DNA of 64,000 nt from an uncultured Prochlorococcus sp. (GTDB lineage Bacteria > Cyanobacteriota > Cyanobacteriia > PCC-6307 > Cyanobiaceae), in NCBI GenBank assembly GCA_902617605.1, contig CACMXO010000001.1, forward strand, positions 1-64,000, given 5' to 3'. Position numbers and translations under genes: made by a program. Each line of letters begins with the position of its first letter. The stretch's first letter is position 1. Under the pieces are notes generated by a model. It had not been told where the DNA came from and did no database searches. It saw nothing but the letters and a program-made list of their open reading frames with translations. Below, in pieces: positions 19,417-28,791 of the stretch.

Positions 19417-20766
19417 TCAGTAATTTGGCAATAATTCTTCTTCCACATATTTAGTATGTATCTTACCCTGCTTAAATTTAGATTTATTCAGTAAGGTTAG
19501 ATGAAAGTTAATTGTCGTAGGAATACCAGTTACTGCACATTCATTTAAAGCCCTATTCATACGTTTAATTGCAGTATTACGATCCTTTCCCCAGACTATT
19601 AATTTACCTATTAATGAGTCATAAAAAGGAGGAATTTCATAACCTGTATAGACATGACTATCCACCCTTACACCAGGGCCACCAGGAGGAAGCCACCCAG
19701 TTATTTTTCCGGGTGATGGTCGGAAATTGTGAGAAGGATCTTCAGCATTGATTCTACATTCAATGGCATGACCGTTTAAATGGATATCATCCTGATTAAA
19801 TTCCAAGTTTGCTCCGCTTGCGATTTTAATTTGCTCAGCTATTAAATCAACTCCTGTAACCATTTCAGTAACAGGATGTTCAACTTGAATCCTAGTATTC
19901 ATCTCCATAAAATAAAAATTATCATTATCATCAACTAAAAATTCAACTGTCCCCGCCCCTTCGTAGCCGATACTTTTTGCAGCAGCAATAGCTGCATTCC
20001 CCATTTTTTTTCTTAGCTCAGTATTAATTGCGGGACTAGGAGACTCCTCTAGTAACTTCTGATGTCTTCTTTGAACTGAACAATCTCGCTCTCCTAAATG
20101 AACAACATTTCCCGACCTGTCCGCCAAAATTTGAATTTCTACATGTCTTGGCTTCTTTATAAATTTCTCCATATATAAACCATCATTACCAAAAGCTGCT
20201 TCTGCTTCGCCTTGAGCGGCTTTAAACATTTTTTCTAGATTATCAGAGTTTTCAACCAACCTCATACCTCTTCCACCACCTCCAGCAGTGGCTTTAATAA
20301 TTACCGGATAGCCAATATCATCTGCCAATTTATAAGCCTCATCAACATTTGATAATAAGCCTTTACTACCAGGTACTGTTGGAACTCCAACTGCTTCCAT
20401 AGTTTCTTTAGCTGTAGATTTATCTCCCATAGATCTAATAGCTTTAGGAGATGGGCCAATAAAAACTATGCCATGATCATTACACATCTCAGCAAATTTA
20501 TCATTTTCCGCAAGAAAACCATAACCGGGATGAATAGCATCAACTCCTCTCGATGTAGCAGCAGCAAGTATATTTGGAATATTTAAATAACTCTTATTAC
20601 TTAATGAATCTCCTACGCAAACCGCCTCATCAGCAAGCTGAACATGCAATGCTTTTTTATCTACAGTGCTAAAAACTGCAACGGTTGCAATACCTAGTTC
20701 TCTACAACTTCTGACAATTCGTAAAGCTATTTCTCCACGATTCGCAATTAAAACTTTTTCAACCAT
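19417..20766 (-). CDS. accC: Acetyl-CoA carboxylase, biotin carboxylase subunit
   Basis: Carboxylates biotin on AccB in the first step of fatty acid synthesis. 449 aa with the ATP-grasp glycine loop [11 protein letters not shown], metal-binding [16 protein letters not shown], and the N-terminal [13 protein letters not shown] characteristic of biotin carboxylases. The partner biotin carrier gene accB is 43 kb away at the right edge of the window, as is common in cyanobacteria where acc genes are dispersed. Confidence 0.97.
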   Translation of the reverse strand: MVEKVLIANRGEIALRIVRSCRELGIATVAVFSTVDKKALHVQLADEAVCVGDSLSNKSYLNIPNILAAATSRGVDAIHPGYGFLAENDKFAEMCNDHGIVFIGPSPKAIRSMGDKSTAKETMEAVGVPTVPGSKGLLSNVDEAYKLADDIGYPVIIKATAGGGGRGMRLVENSDNLEKMFKAAQGEAEAAFGNDGLYMEKFIKKPRHVEIQILADRSGNVVHLGERDCSVQRRHQKLLEESPSPAINTELRKKMGNAAIAAAKSIGYEGAGTVEFLVDDNDNFYFMEMNTRIQVEHPVTEMVTGVDLIAEQIKIASGANLEFNQDDIHLNGHAIECRINAEDPSHNFRPSPGKITGWLPPGGPGVRVDSHVYTGYEIPPFYDSLIGKLIVWGKDRNTAIKRMNRALNECAVTGIPTTINFHLTLLNKSKFKQGKIHTKYVEEELLPNY

Positions 20767-21025
20767 TATGAAAATAAAATTGAAGAAATGAAATGACTTA
20801 AAATAAAAAATTATTTGCCAAAGTATTCAACAAAATTTTTTAGTGATCAGGGGACATTTTTTACAATACAACCTAAAACGTTACATATGTATAAATATTT
20901 GTTTTATGCAATAGAAAAATTATTCATAATATTCAAAAAACTCTTTTCGAACTACATGCTTAATTCAGCCAATAATGTATGATATTTTTAAGGTTTCAAC
21001 ATCCCCCGGCTGCTGAAAACCCTTT
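20767..21025. other. Intergenic region between accC and tRNA-Leu
   Basis: About 260 bp, strongly AT-rich, carrying the upstream region of accC (minus strand) and of the tRNA (plus strand). A TATGATATTT element near 20977-20986, about 45 bp before the tRNA, resembles a -10 region. No gene recognised. Confidence 0.4.
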
Positions 21026-21107
21026 GCGGACGTGGCGGAATTGGTAGACGCGCACGTCTAAGGAGCGTGTGGCTTCGGCCTTGCGAGTTCAAGTCTCGCC
21101 GTCCGCA
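21026..21107 (+). tRNA. tRNA-Leu, anticodon AAG
   Basis: Complete class II tRNA cloverleaf. The 7-bp acceptor is GCGGACG (21026-21032) with CGTCCGC (21100-21106) and discriminator A at 21107. The T arm is GCGAG/CTCGC around TTCAAGT. The anticodon stem is CACGT/GCGTG with loop CTAAGGA, placing AAG at positions 34-36 (21060-21062). A long variable arm GGC-TTCG-GCC is typical of Leu. No CCA is encoded. Confidence 0.93.
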
Positions 21108-21111
21108 TTTA

Positions 21112-22398
21112 ATGTATTCTGGTTTAACTGCAATGAAAAAAGAATCAGTTGCAGTAGTTATAATTTCCAATGGTCCTGGTGAATTAACTACATGGGTAAA
21201 TCCTGTAGTGGATGAGCTAAACAAAATAAATAAATCACTATGTGATGAAGATAAACAAGATTTCACTCTTAGGTTAGTCCTTGTTCCTTGCCCAAATGCA
21301 ACTGGTAAAGAATTTTTAGTTGCAAATTCATGGAATAAATTCGAACTAATTACAAAATCCAAAAGTTTTTGGAAACTATTGATAAAGCCACATTCTTTTG
21401 CTGATTGGCCAAAAAAAGGGATAGTTATTTTCCTTGGTGGGGATCAATTTTGGAGCATTTTATTAGCTAAAAGATTAGGTTATTTAAATATCACATATGC
21501 TGAATGGGTTTCACGATGGCCTAAATGGACCAATGAAATTGCTGCTATGAATGTAAAAGTAAAAGAGTTAATACCTAAAAGATATAAATATAAATGTAAA
21601 GTAATTGGCGATTTGATGGCAGATATCAAACTTAATAGCGAAAAATCAATAAGAAATAAAGAAAAACACTACATTGCATTATTGCCTGGTTCTAAGAAAG
21701 CAAAGCTTTCTGTTGGAATTCCTTTCTTCTTAGAAGTTGCAGATCATATCGCTAAAGAAAATCAAAATATAAATTTTATAATCCCAATTGCCCCAACTAC
21801 TGACAAAAGTGAATATTTATTTTTTCAAAGCAACAAAAATCCAATTGCTAAATATTACTCATCAAAAATCAAAACAATTAAAAACTTCAAATACTCTAGT
21901 TTTGATTATGTAATTGAAACATCAAAAAAAACAAAGATTTATCTAATCAAGAAACATCCTTGCTATGAAATATTAAAAGAATGTGATCTTGCAATTACAA
22001 CTGTAGGAGCAAATACTGCAGAATTAGCAGCAATTAGTCTTCCAATGTTAGTTGTTTTGCCAACTCAACATTTAAATATGATGAACGCTTGGGATGGTAT
22101 TTTTGGAGTAGTTGGAAAAATTGCATTCATAAATAGATTCCTAACTTTTATAATTAAAAAATTTTATCTTAAAAAAAAGAAGTTTTTTGCTTGGCCAAAT
22201 ATTAAAGCTAAAAAAATGATAGTCCCTGAAAGGATAGGTAATATTTCGACAATAAAAATTGCAAGAGAAGTATTATTTCTTATTAAAAATAAAGATCAAT
22301 TAAAAAGTATCAGGGATAATCTAAACAAAGAACGAGGTGATAAAGGTGCTGCAAAAAAACTTGCTTCTATAATTGTTAATTCAATGAAGAAACTTTAA
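21112..22398 (+). CDS. LpxB-like glycosyltransferase (lipid-A-disaccharide synthase-related)
   Basis: 428-aa GT-B-fold protein resembling lipid-A-disaccharide synthase. N-terminal VAVVIISNGPGELTTWVNPV and IVIFLGGDQFWSILLAKRLGY form the acceptor half; ALLPGSKKAKLSVG and the nucleotide-sugar region TTVGANTAELAAISLPMLVVLP form the donor half. The acceptor is unknown, and Prochlorococcus lipopolysaccharide is simplified, so I do not call it LpxB itself. The start is placed at the ATG 4 bp after the tRNA (21112); a second ATG at 21133 is equally possible. A longer frame would overlap the tRNA and is rejected. Confidence 0.75.
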   Translation: MYSGLTAMKKESVAVVIISNGPGELTTWVNPVVDELNKINKSLCDEDKQDFTLRLVLVPCPNATGKEFLVANSWNKFELITKSKSFWKLLIKPHSFADWPKKGIVIFLGGDQFWSILLAKRLGYLNITYAEWVSRWPKWTNEIAAMNVKVKELIPKRYKYKCKVIGDLMADIKLNSEKSIRNKEKHYIALLPGSKKAKLSVGIPFFLEVADHIAKENQNINFIIPIAPTTDKSEYLFFQSNKNPIAKYYSSKIKTIKNFKYSSFDYVIETSKKTKIYLIKKHPCYEILKECDLAITTVGANTAELAAISLPMLVVLPTQHLNMMNAWDGIFGVVGKIAFINRFLTFIIKKFYLKKKKFFAWPNIKAKKMIVPERIGNISTIKIAREVLFLIKNKDQLKSIRDNLNKERGDKGAAKKLASIIVNSMKKL

Positions 22399-22401
22399 CA
22401 A

Positions 22402-23457
22402 TTACCAGGGATCATCAATTTCAAACTTTTCTGATTTTTTATTATCTTGAACTAAATTTTGTTCGTTTAGTGGTTCAATATCTAAAGTTTCAGTTGCATT
22501 TTGAATTGGTCTTTTCGAAGCTAAATAAGTAGTTGATTGTTTTTTTTGCTTTAAATCAATTTTGTTTTTTTCATCTATTTGATTAACAATATTTTGATCC
22601 TGGATCTGATCAGAATCATCATTATCCATATATAGTTTTTTTCTATTATTTAGTTCTTCTTCAGAACCTTTTATTTCAACATATTCAAGTTCATCTTCAT
22701 AATCATCTTCATAATCATCTTCATAATCATCTTGTTCAACAACTTCTTCATATTCCTCTACCAAATTGTTTTGCTGTTCTGATTCAGAACCTGAAAGTAA
22801 CTGATTCTCAACAGGTACAAGATTTGCTGAGTATCCATTGATTTCCCTTTCATCCCATGAAGAACCCCCGACTCCAAGTTTCTCAAGTAGTCCACTATTT
22901 AGTTGCTTCAGTTTTTCTTCAGCACCTTCATAAACAATAATCCTATCAGTGCCGCTACTTACAATTTCCTCAACAGGGATTTCCCAAGTACTTAAAACTC
23001 CCTCGCCTAAAAGCGGCACACCAACAGCACCCATAACAAGAGATATCAAATCCCCAGTCTCAATATCAAAAGAAAAGCCAAGAACTCTTCCCAGAAGTTG
23101 TCCAGATTCTGTAATCACTTGACAATTAATTACCTTCCCATACCTTTCTGGAGAAAAACTTTCACTTAAAGAATCTAGGGAGTCAACTAATATTACATCT
23201 CCAACTTGCTTAATACTTTCTAAAGGCATCCATTTTGGCAAACCTGGTAAAAATCTTGTAAGTGGATTATCTCTTAGTCCCAACGCGACCACCTCTCTTC
23301 TATCAATATCAACAACAACTTCGCCAACTACGCCTAGCCGTCTTCCAGTATCAGTAGTTATCACTTGTGTTCCCATTAATTCTGACCTTAACCATAAACG
23401 TTCACTAGGAACCGAGTTAGGGAGATTCTTATTAGCAGATGTGTTAGACAAGCTCAT
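22402..23457 (-). CDS. PRC-barrel domain protein with acidic C-terminal tail
   Basis: 351 aa. Two PRC-barrel modules are visible: residues ~25-95 (ELMGTQVITTDTGRRLGVVG, VVVDIDRREVVALGL) and ~108-180 (VITESGQLLGRVLGFSFDIE). The rest is a highly acidic, low-complexity tail with a DDYE tandem repeat. PRC barrels occur in photosynthetic reaction-centre H subunits and RNA-processing proteins. The function here is unknown. The gene lies directly downstream of smc on the same strand (45 bp gap). Confidence 0.8.
   Translation of the reverse strand: MSLSNTSANKNLPNSVPSERLWLRSELMGTQVITTDTGRRLGVVGEVVVDIDRREVVALGLRDNPLTRFLPGLPKWMPLESIKQVGDVILVDSLDSLSESFSPERYGKVINCQVITESGQLLGRVLGFSFDIETGDLISLVMGAVGVPLLGEGVLSTWEIPVEEIVSSGTDRIIVYEGAEEKLKQLNSGLLEKLGVGGSSWDEREINGYSANLVPVENQLLSGSESEQQNNLVEEYEEVVEQDDYEDDYEDDYEDELEYVEIKGSEEELNNRKKLYMDNDDSDQIQDQNIVNQIDEKNKIDLKQKKQSTTYLASKRPIQNATETLDIEPLNEQNLVQDNKKSEKFEIDDPW
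22691..22726 (-). repeat. 12-bp tandem repeat encoding acidic DDYE units
   Basis: Three perfect copies of TCATCTTCATAA on the plus strand, encoding consecutive DDYE units in the tail of the PRC-barrel protein. In-frame and likely prone to length change by slippage. Confidence 0.85.
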
Positions 23458-23502
23458 AAATTTCTTTTTATCATTCTGACGTATAAATTTAAAAAAGTGT
23501 GT

Positions 23503-26500
23503 TTATGCAGCATTTGGTAACCCAAGAACTTGAGTATTAGCACCTCTTGCTTGCGCAACCCCAATTGTTCGTTCAGATGCACTAATCATAGGCCTTCTAT
23601 GACTTACGACTATAAATTGAGCATTTGATGACTGATTTGATATTAGTTTTGACAACCTTTCAACATTAATACCATCTAAAAAACTATCAACCTCGTCTAA
23701 TGCATAAAAAGGTGAAGGCTTATACTTTTGCAAAGCAAATAAAAAACTCAAAGCAGTTAACGATTTTTCACCACCTGACATAGACGCTAATCTTCTGACA
23801 TTTTTTCCCTTGGGATGAGCCACTAAAGTTAATCCTCCTTCTAAAGGAGAATTAGGATTTTCAAGTTGAAGAAATCCATCTCCATCAGATAAATTTGCAA
23901 AAATCTCTCTAAAATGTCTATCAACCTCTGTAAATGCTTGCATAAAAGCTTCTTGACGCATCGTAGATACAGTTTCTATTCTCAGCAATAATTCAGATCT
24001 TTCATTAGATAGAATTTCTAATTTTTCTCGCAAACCATTTAATCTCTCAATTAATTCTTCTAGTTCATCAAGAGCTAGCATATTGACAGGTTCTAAGCTT
24101 TCTAGTTTTGCATTTATAATCGAAATTTCTGATTGCAAAGATTCAAGACTCTTCCCTTCATGTTCTCCAAACTCCGGGGAAGGATTAGGTAGATCTTTCT
24201 TATAATTTTCTAATTTTATTTTCTCGCTCCTCATCTCTTCTTTAAGGGAATGCATATCCCTTTCAAGATATTCAAGCTTTAACAGATAGTTATTATATTC
24301 TTGCCTTTTATTTGAAATTGAAAAGTTTAATTCATCTCTTTTCCTTCTCAATAAACCTAAATTCTTCTCTAGAGAATTTTTTTGATTATCGAGATCTGAA
24401 AGCTCTTTTTTAAATTGATCCCTTTTTTCTATCCATTCACTATGAGCAATTGCGAGTTGTTTAATAGATTCCTGCAAGTTTTTTTCTTGTATTAAAGTAA
24501 TTTTTAATGAATTATTGATACGCTCTTTATTTAAAGCAAATTGATTCTTTTTATCTAGTAATGTATTCCTCTCTTGAATAAGTAATTCAAGTTTTTTATC
24601 AAGATTATTAAAATCATCATTAAAAGCTATTAATGATGATTTTTGATTTTTTTCATAATTTGCCTTTTGAATGGTTTGTAGTTGATCAAACTTATCGTGA
24701 TAAGGCTTCAATTGATTTTTTAAATGACCTAACTCTTTAACTATTAAATTATTAGCAGTATCGATTTTATTTACTCTCGATTTACAATCCTCAATTCTTT
24801 GCGAAACAGCTTTAAGAGAATCTTGATTTACTTCAATTTCTTTATTAAATGAGGCACAATCCTCAATTATTTGACTGCGGTTAGAATTTAATATACTAAG
24901 TCTATTATTTTTTTGTATCAAATCACAATTTGACTCTTTTAAAGCTTCTTCGATAACTAATAATCTTTCTTTTATAGGACTGGAATCATCATTATCATTA
25001 TTAATTCCAAACCTATAAGCCAAATCTTTATTTAACTTACTGCCTCCTGTAATAGCACCACTTGCTTCTAATAATTCACCACTTAATGTAACCAACCTAT
25101 TTTTTTGTGTAGATAACCTAGCTGAGGATAAGTCTGAAAAAACCAAGGTATCTCCAAAAACATATCGAAAAACATCTGAATAAACTTCATCAAAAGTAAT
25201 TAGATTAATAGCTTTATCAATAAATCCATTCTCCCTGTTATTTTCAAATCTTGAAATTGCATAATTCTTTTTATGACTTTTAATTCTATTTAAAGGTAAA
25301 AAAGTTAATCTTCCCGCTTTCTTCTTTTTAAGAATTTCAATTGCTTTTGCAGCAATATGATCATTATCAACAACAATTTGTCCTAACCTATTTCCAGCAG
25401 CAATTTCTAATGCATATCTATTTTTCTCACTGACCTCTCCAAGTTGAGCTACATAACCATGTATACCCTCTAACCCTGCTTCTAAGAGAATTCTGAGAGC
25501 ATATGAACCTCTAGATTCGTTCAAAGCTTCCTTCCTGCTTTCAAATCTAGATAAATCCTTTTCAAGCCTTAATTGCTCGTTATTTAACCTTGATTTAGTT
25601 TTAATTAATAAATCGATTTCATTTTTTAAAGAATTAATTTCTGCGCTATTACTTGCCAAGTTTTTATTATTTGTATCGGATGTCTCTTTTTTTCTTTGAT
25701 TTCCCTGAAAAAGTTTCTGCTTTTCTAAGTCTAAGGATTCGATCTGCGACAATATCTCATCTTTTTGAATATTATTTTGAATAGTTTCTTCTTCAATTTT
25801 CCTTTTTTTTATTTCCAAAGGATTAATTTGATTTTTTATACTTTCAAGCTGAGCATTTAATTTGATACTTTGTTTTGAGAATTCTCCAGATTCTCCAGCC
25901 GCATCAGAAAGTTTTTTTCTTGATAGTTTGTGTTTTAAAGTGAGACTGTCAATTTGCAAGTTCAATTGATTTAAAAAATTATCATCGAAATTTTCTTGTC
26001 TCATCTTTTCTGACTCGATATCCCTCTTAGAAATAGCAATTTCATCTCTCTGTTTTTGTAATTTAATACCTTCTTCTTTATTCAGACTTGATATCCTATC
26101 AAGTTCTCTCAAGCTAGAATTAATACTTCCAATATCAGAATTAACTTTTATCAATTTATCCTCTCCTTTTTCCTTAAGCTCATCAACAAGTATTTTCAAA
26201 GCATCTTCTAAAACTGATATTTCTTTACTAATAGATTCTTTTTCTTTATTAAACAAGATTTTATTTTTTTCAATTTCACTTTCTTTTTTTTCTATAGATT
26301 CAACATGCTTAACTTGTTTTTCAAAAATAAGAACTTTCTCTAATTCTATTATTTGTAATAGTTTTGCCTTTAACTCTTTATATCGCTTTGCTTTTTCACA
26401 TTCTTTTTCAAGCTTATTTTTACTAGATTGCAATTCATTTTCTAAAATTTCACATCTTTCTTGTCTTTCAAAAACGTCATTTAATTTTGCATTAGTTTGT

Positions 26501-27093
26501 TCTATTCTTGTATCAAAAAGTGCGACTCCTGCTAATTCATCAATAAGATTTCTCCTTTCCTTATTATTCATTGATACTATTCTTGTTACATCACCCTGCA
26601 TAACAACATTGCTGCCCTCAGGATCAACACTAATATCTCTTAATATTCTCTGTATTTGTAGCAAGGTACATTGCTTGCCATCAGAAGTATAAGTAGAAGC
26701 ATAAGAACCACCTGGCATAAGCCTTAATTTTCTAGAAACTACCCATTCTTTTTGACCTTTATTAAGGGCAATTTCTTCTTCTTCTAGTTCCAAAGGCGGA
26801 AGGTCCTCTCTGGGAGACCAATCTTGAATATTAAATTTTACTGATACAGATGTTTCTGATGACTTACCCTCTTTAACTTTGGAGTTATTTATTAGATCTG
26901 GTAATCTTTCAGCCCTCATCCCTCTACTATTAGCCAGACCTAAACAGAATAAAATTCCATCTAATATATTACTTTTCCCAGAACCATTAGGGCCCGTAAC
27001 CACTGTGAAGCCTTCTTCAAGAGGAATTTTTACATTTCCCCCAAAAGATTTAAAATTTTCAAACTCGACCTGATTGATATGTACCAATCTCAA
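23503..27093 (-). CDS. smc: Chromosome segregation protein SMC
   Basis: 1196-aa condensin ATPase. N-terminal ATPase half has Walker A GPNGSGKSN near residue 35; two long coiled coils flank a hinge around residues ~530-680 (GLEGIHGYVAQLGEVSEKN, GRLTFLPLNR); the C-terminal half has signature SMSGGEKSLTA and Walker B FYALDEVDSFLD. Length and order are standard for bacterial SMC. The scpA/scpB partners are not in the window. A PRC-barrel gene follows downstream. Confidence 0.97.
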   Translation of the reverse strand: MRLVHINQVEFENFKSFGGNVKIPLEEGFTVVTGPNGSGKSNILDGILFCLGLANSRGMRAERLPDLINNSKVKEGKSSETSVSVKFNIQDWSPREDLPPLELEEEEIALNKGQKEWVVSRKLRLMPGGSYASTYTSDGKQCTLLQIQRILRDISVDPEGSNVVMQGDVTRIVSMNNKERRNLIDELAGVALFDTRIEQTNAKLNDVFERQERCEILENELQSSKNKLEKECEKAKRYKELKAKLLQIIELEKVLIFEKQVKHVESIEKKESEIEKNKILFNKEKESISKEISVLEDALKILVDELKEKGEDKLIKVNSDIGSINSSLRELDRISSLNKEEGIKLQKQRDEIAISKRDIESEKMRQENFDDNFLNQLNLQIDSLTLKHKLSRKKLSDAAGESGEFSKQSIKLNAQLESIKNQINPLEIKKRKIEEETIQNNIQKDEILSQIESLDLEKQKLFQGNQRKKETSDTNNKNLASNSAEINSLKNEIDLLIKTKSRLNNEQLRLEKDLSRFESRKEALNESRGSYALRILLEAGLEGIHGYVAQLGEVSEKNRYALEIAAGNRLGQIVVDNDHIAAKAIEILKKKKAGRLTFLPLNRIKSHKKNYAISRFENNRENGFIDKAINLITFDEVYSDVFRYVFGDTLVFSDLSSARLSTQKNRLVTLSGELLEASGAITGGSKLNKDLAYRFGINNDNDDSSPIKERLLVIEEALKESNCDLIQKNNRLSILNSNRSQIIEDCASFNKEIEVNQDSLKAVSQRIEDCKSRVNKIDTANNLIVKELGHLKNQLKPYHDKFDQLQTIQKANYEKNQKSSLIAFNDDFNNLDKKLELLIQERNTLLDKKNQFALNKERINNSLKITLIQEKNLQESIKQLAIAHSEWIEKRDQFKKELSDLDNQKNSLEKNLGLLRRKRDELNFSISNKRQEYNNYLLKLEYLERDMHSLKEEMRSEKIKLENYKKDLPNPSPEFGEHEGKSLESLQSEISIINAKLESLEPVNMLALDELEELIERLNGLREKLEILSNERSELLLRIETVSTMRQEAFMQAFTEVDRHFREIFANLSDGDGFLQLENPNSPLEGGLTLVAHPKGKNVRRLASMSGGEKSLTALSFLFALQKYKPSPFYALDEVDSFLDGINVERLSKLISNQSSNAQFIVVSHRRPMISASERTIGVAQARGANTQVLGLPNAA

Positions 27094-27169
27094 GTCTCAA
27101 TAGCTAAATAAGAATAACTAATTTGCAAAAATTCTCAATAGAAATATTACGTTTATTTATAAATGAATA

Positions 27170-27532
27170 TTAATAATTTTTGCTTAATCTACAAGAATTA
27201 GCCGAAATTTCAAACAAACCAGAAAGAAGTTCACCATCCAAAATGAATCGATAATTTTCAGAGTCCAATTCGGTAGAAACGTTTTTTAATATTCCATGAT
27301 CAATTCTTTTTACAAAACCTCTATTATCAGAAAGTTCATGTTCTACCCTGGATAGCCATATAAGTCTATGATTTGGCTGCTTAGAAATTTCTATAGAAGC
27401 TTGATTTAATAGAGGTAGTTTTAAAAATTTCCAAGTTAAACAGTCTATTCCATTTTCAACAAGAAAATCATAATGAATATCTTTAGACTTAGCATTACAA
27501 ACTTCATGTTCCAACAAAACCCATTTATCCAT
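27170..27532 (-). CDS. LigD phosphoesterase-like small protein
   Basis: 120 aa. The pattern resembles the 3'-phosphoesterase domain of bacterial LigD: LEHE with His9, IHYDFLVENGIDCLTW with His20 and Asp22, then PNHRLIWLSRVEHELSDNRG with His55, and a late DGELLSGLFEI. The arginine that normally follows the HYD motif (HYDFR) is replaced by Leu24, so catalytic ability is uncertain. It stands alone, without a ligase or polymerase domain. Family assignment is by eye; medium confidence. Confidence 0.55.
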   Translation of the reverse strand: MDKWVLLEHEVCNAKSKDIHYDFLVENGIDCLTWKFLKLPLLNQASIEISKQPNHRLIWLSRVEHELSDNRGFVKRIDHGILKNVSTELDSENYRFILDGELLSGLFEISANSCRLSKNY

Positions 27533-27615
27533 TATGTAGTTGATAAATAAATTAAATCTTTTTGCAAAACAAAGTTTAGATAAAGATATTTTTTCTTAAA
27601 GATGGTCCCTTTTAT

Positions 27616-27771
27616 TTAATTACCTGCATCAGGAACAAATCTTAAAGCGATGAATAGCAAACTTCCAGCTCCTGCAATAGCTGCAGCTACTAATCCAAAA
27701 TCTGTAGGGATTGTGCGAGATGCAAAAATTAATGATGCAAATGTAATATCCATGATGAAATTTAAACTCAT
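27616..27771 (-). CDS. Small membrane protein, 51 aa
   Basis: ATG-started 51-aa frame reading MSLNFIMDITFASLIFASRT, then IPTDFGLVAAAIAGAGSLLF and ending IALRFVPDAGN. One strong hydrophobic helix rich in Ala and Gly (about residues 26-43) suggests a single-pass, perhaps thylakoid, protein. A second ATG at codon 7 may be the true start. It is isolated between the LigD-like gene and a divergent gene on the plus strand. Not matched to a named photosystem subunit. Confidence 0.65.
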   Translation of the reverse strand: MSLNFIMDITFASLIFASRTIPTDFGLVAAAIAGAGSLLFIALRFVPDAGN

Positions 27772-27940
27772 TTAATAATTCCAGTAATAGCTTAACAAAA
27801 GCTTCTTGCAGAACAGAGTAGATAAATAAAATGTAAATAAACTTTTATATGTTTTTATTCTATATAAATCCCACAATTATTTAGATAAGGGTTCCAAATT
27901 AAGAAATTAGGGTCTAATCTTAAAATAAATAAGTTTAATA

Positions 27941-28402
27941 ATGGAGACTTACCATCCTCCCAAAGAAGTAGAAGATAAAGAAGATAACTCTAATCTTCCT
28001 GAAAGAGAGGTTCTCTCGGAAAAATGGTTACTCGAAAAAATTGACAGTTTAATACCTTTAATAAAAGAAAAATGGCCTGACATTGCACAACAAACCCTTG
28101 AAGCCACAAAAGGGAGTATTGACGATTTAGTTGAAGTAATAGCAAGCCATAGTGGAACCTCAGCAATTAGAATAAAAAGCCAACTATTTGAAATAATTGA
28201 TTCAATAAGAGAAAACAATTGGGAAATTTCAGACAAAATAGAGCCTATTGAAAGTCAATTGGAAGAATTATTAGAAGAACTTAACAATACACTTAGACCA
28301 AAAATAGAAAATCCAATAAGAAAAAAACCACTATTATCTATTGCTATTGCGGCTGGTATTGGTTTACTAATAGGAACTCTCCTTAACAGTGGCAGAAAAT
28401 AA
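27941..28402 (+). CDS. Membrane-anchored DUF883/ElaB-like protein
   Basis: 153 aa: acidic N-terminus, an amphipathic helical middle (residues ~28-115), and a C-terminal hydrophobic anchor (LLSIAIAAGIGLLIGTLL) ending in a short basic tail. This layout resembles ElaB/YqjD-type tail-anchored stress proteins, but similarity is of architecture only. The next gene begins one base after its stop and encodes a holin-like membrane protein, a pairing common for YqjD/YqjE-like genes. Confidence 0.65.
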   Translation: METYHPPKEVEDKEDNSNLPEREVLSEKWLLEKIDSLIPLIKEKWPDIAQQTLEATKGSIDDLVEVIASHSGTSAIRIKSQLFEIIDSIRENNWEISDKIEPIESQLEELLEELNNTLRPKIENPIRKKPLLSIAIAAGIGLLIGTLLNSGRK

Positions 28403-28403
28403 T

Positions 28404-28790
28404 ATGGAAAAACCAAAAAATAAAAACTTTGCAAGTACCGCATCGAGAATTTCAGCGATCGCAAGTTCAGTTATGGATTTGCACGTAAGAATAGCTCTTC
28501 AAGAAGTAGATAGAGAAAAAAGAAGATTAATTAGTGGTGGAATATTTTTGGCAATTGGCAGCACATTATTATTATTAGTACTAATTTGCATCCATATTAT
28601 TTTCTACCTTTTTCTAACAAAATATAATAACTGGAATATTGAATATAATTTATTACTAATAATTTTTATCGATTTAGTTCTTGCAGGCTTAAGTTTAAAA
28701 CTTGGAGGAAAATTAGCCAAAGGACCATATCTTCCTCAAACATTAGAGGGTTTAGGCAAGACAACAAAAGCCGTTTTAGGCAAAAAATAA
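28404..28790 (+). CDS. Phage-holin-family (YqjE/DUF1469-like) membrane protein
   Basis: 128-aa protein with two hydrophobic segments (about residues 45-70 and 80-100). The pattern STASRISAIASSVMDLHVRIALQEVDREKRRL before the first helix is typical of the Phage_holin_3_6/YqjE group, which despite the name is chromosomal. I use the ATG at 28404; an in-frame GTG at 28389 would overlap the previous gene. Probably a two-gene unit with the ElaB-like gene. It is convergent with the RNA methyltransferase gene. Confidence 0.7.
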   Translation: MEKPKNKNFASTASRISAIASSVMDLHVRIALQEVDREKRRLISGGIFLAIGSTLLLLVLICIHIIFYLFLTKYNNWNIEYNLLLIIFIDLVLAGLSLKLGGKLAKGPYLPQTLEGLGKTTKAVLGKK

Positions 28791-28791
28791 A

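Noticed and set aside
21067-21111. N-terminal extension of the LpxB-like gene
   Set aside because: It would be read out of the tRNA-Leu sequence; the ATG just after the tRNA is the sensible start.
20988-21362. 124-codon minus-strand frame across tRNA-Leu and the glycosyltransferase start
   Set aside because: Antisense to a clear tRNA and a clear coding region; its translation is a typical tRNA-antisense artefact.
22691-22726. Short tandem repeat considered as a possible CRISPR or regulatory array
   Set aside because: Units are 12 bp, contiguous and in frame with the acidic tail codons; there are no spacers.
28404-28790. Holin-like gene considered as prophage remnant
   Set aside because: The family is widespread in non-phage chromosomes and is paired with an ElaB-like gene; no other phage genes are present.
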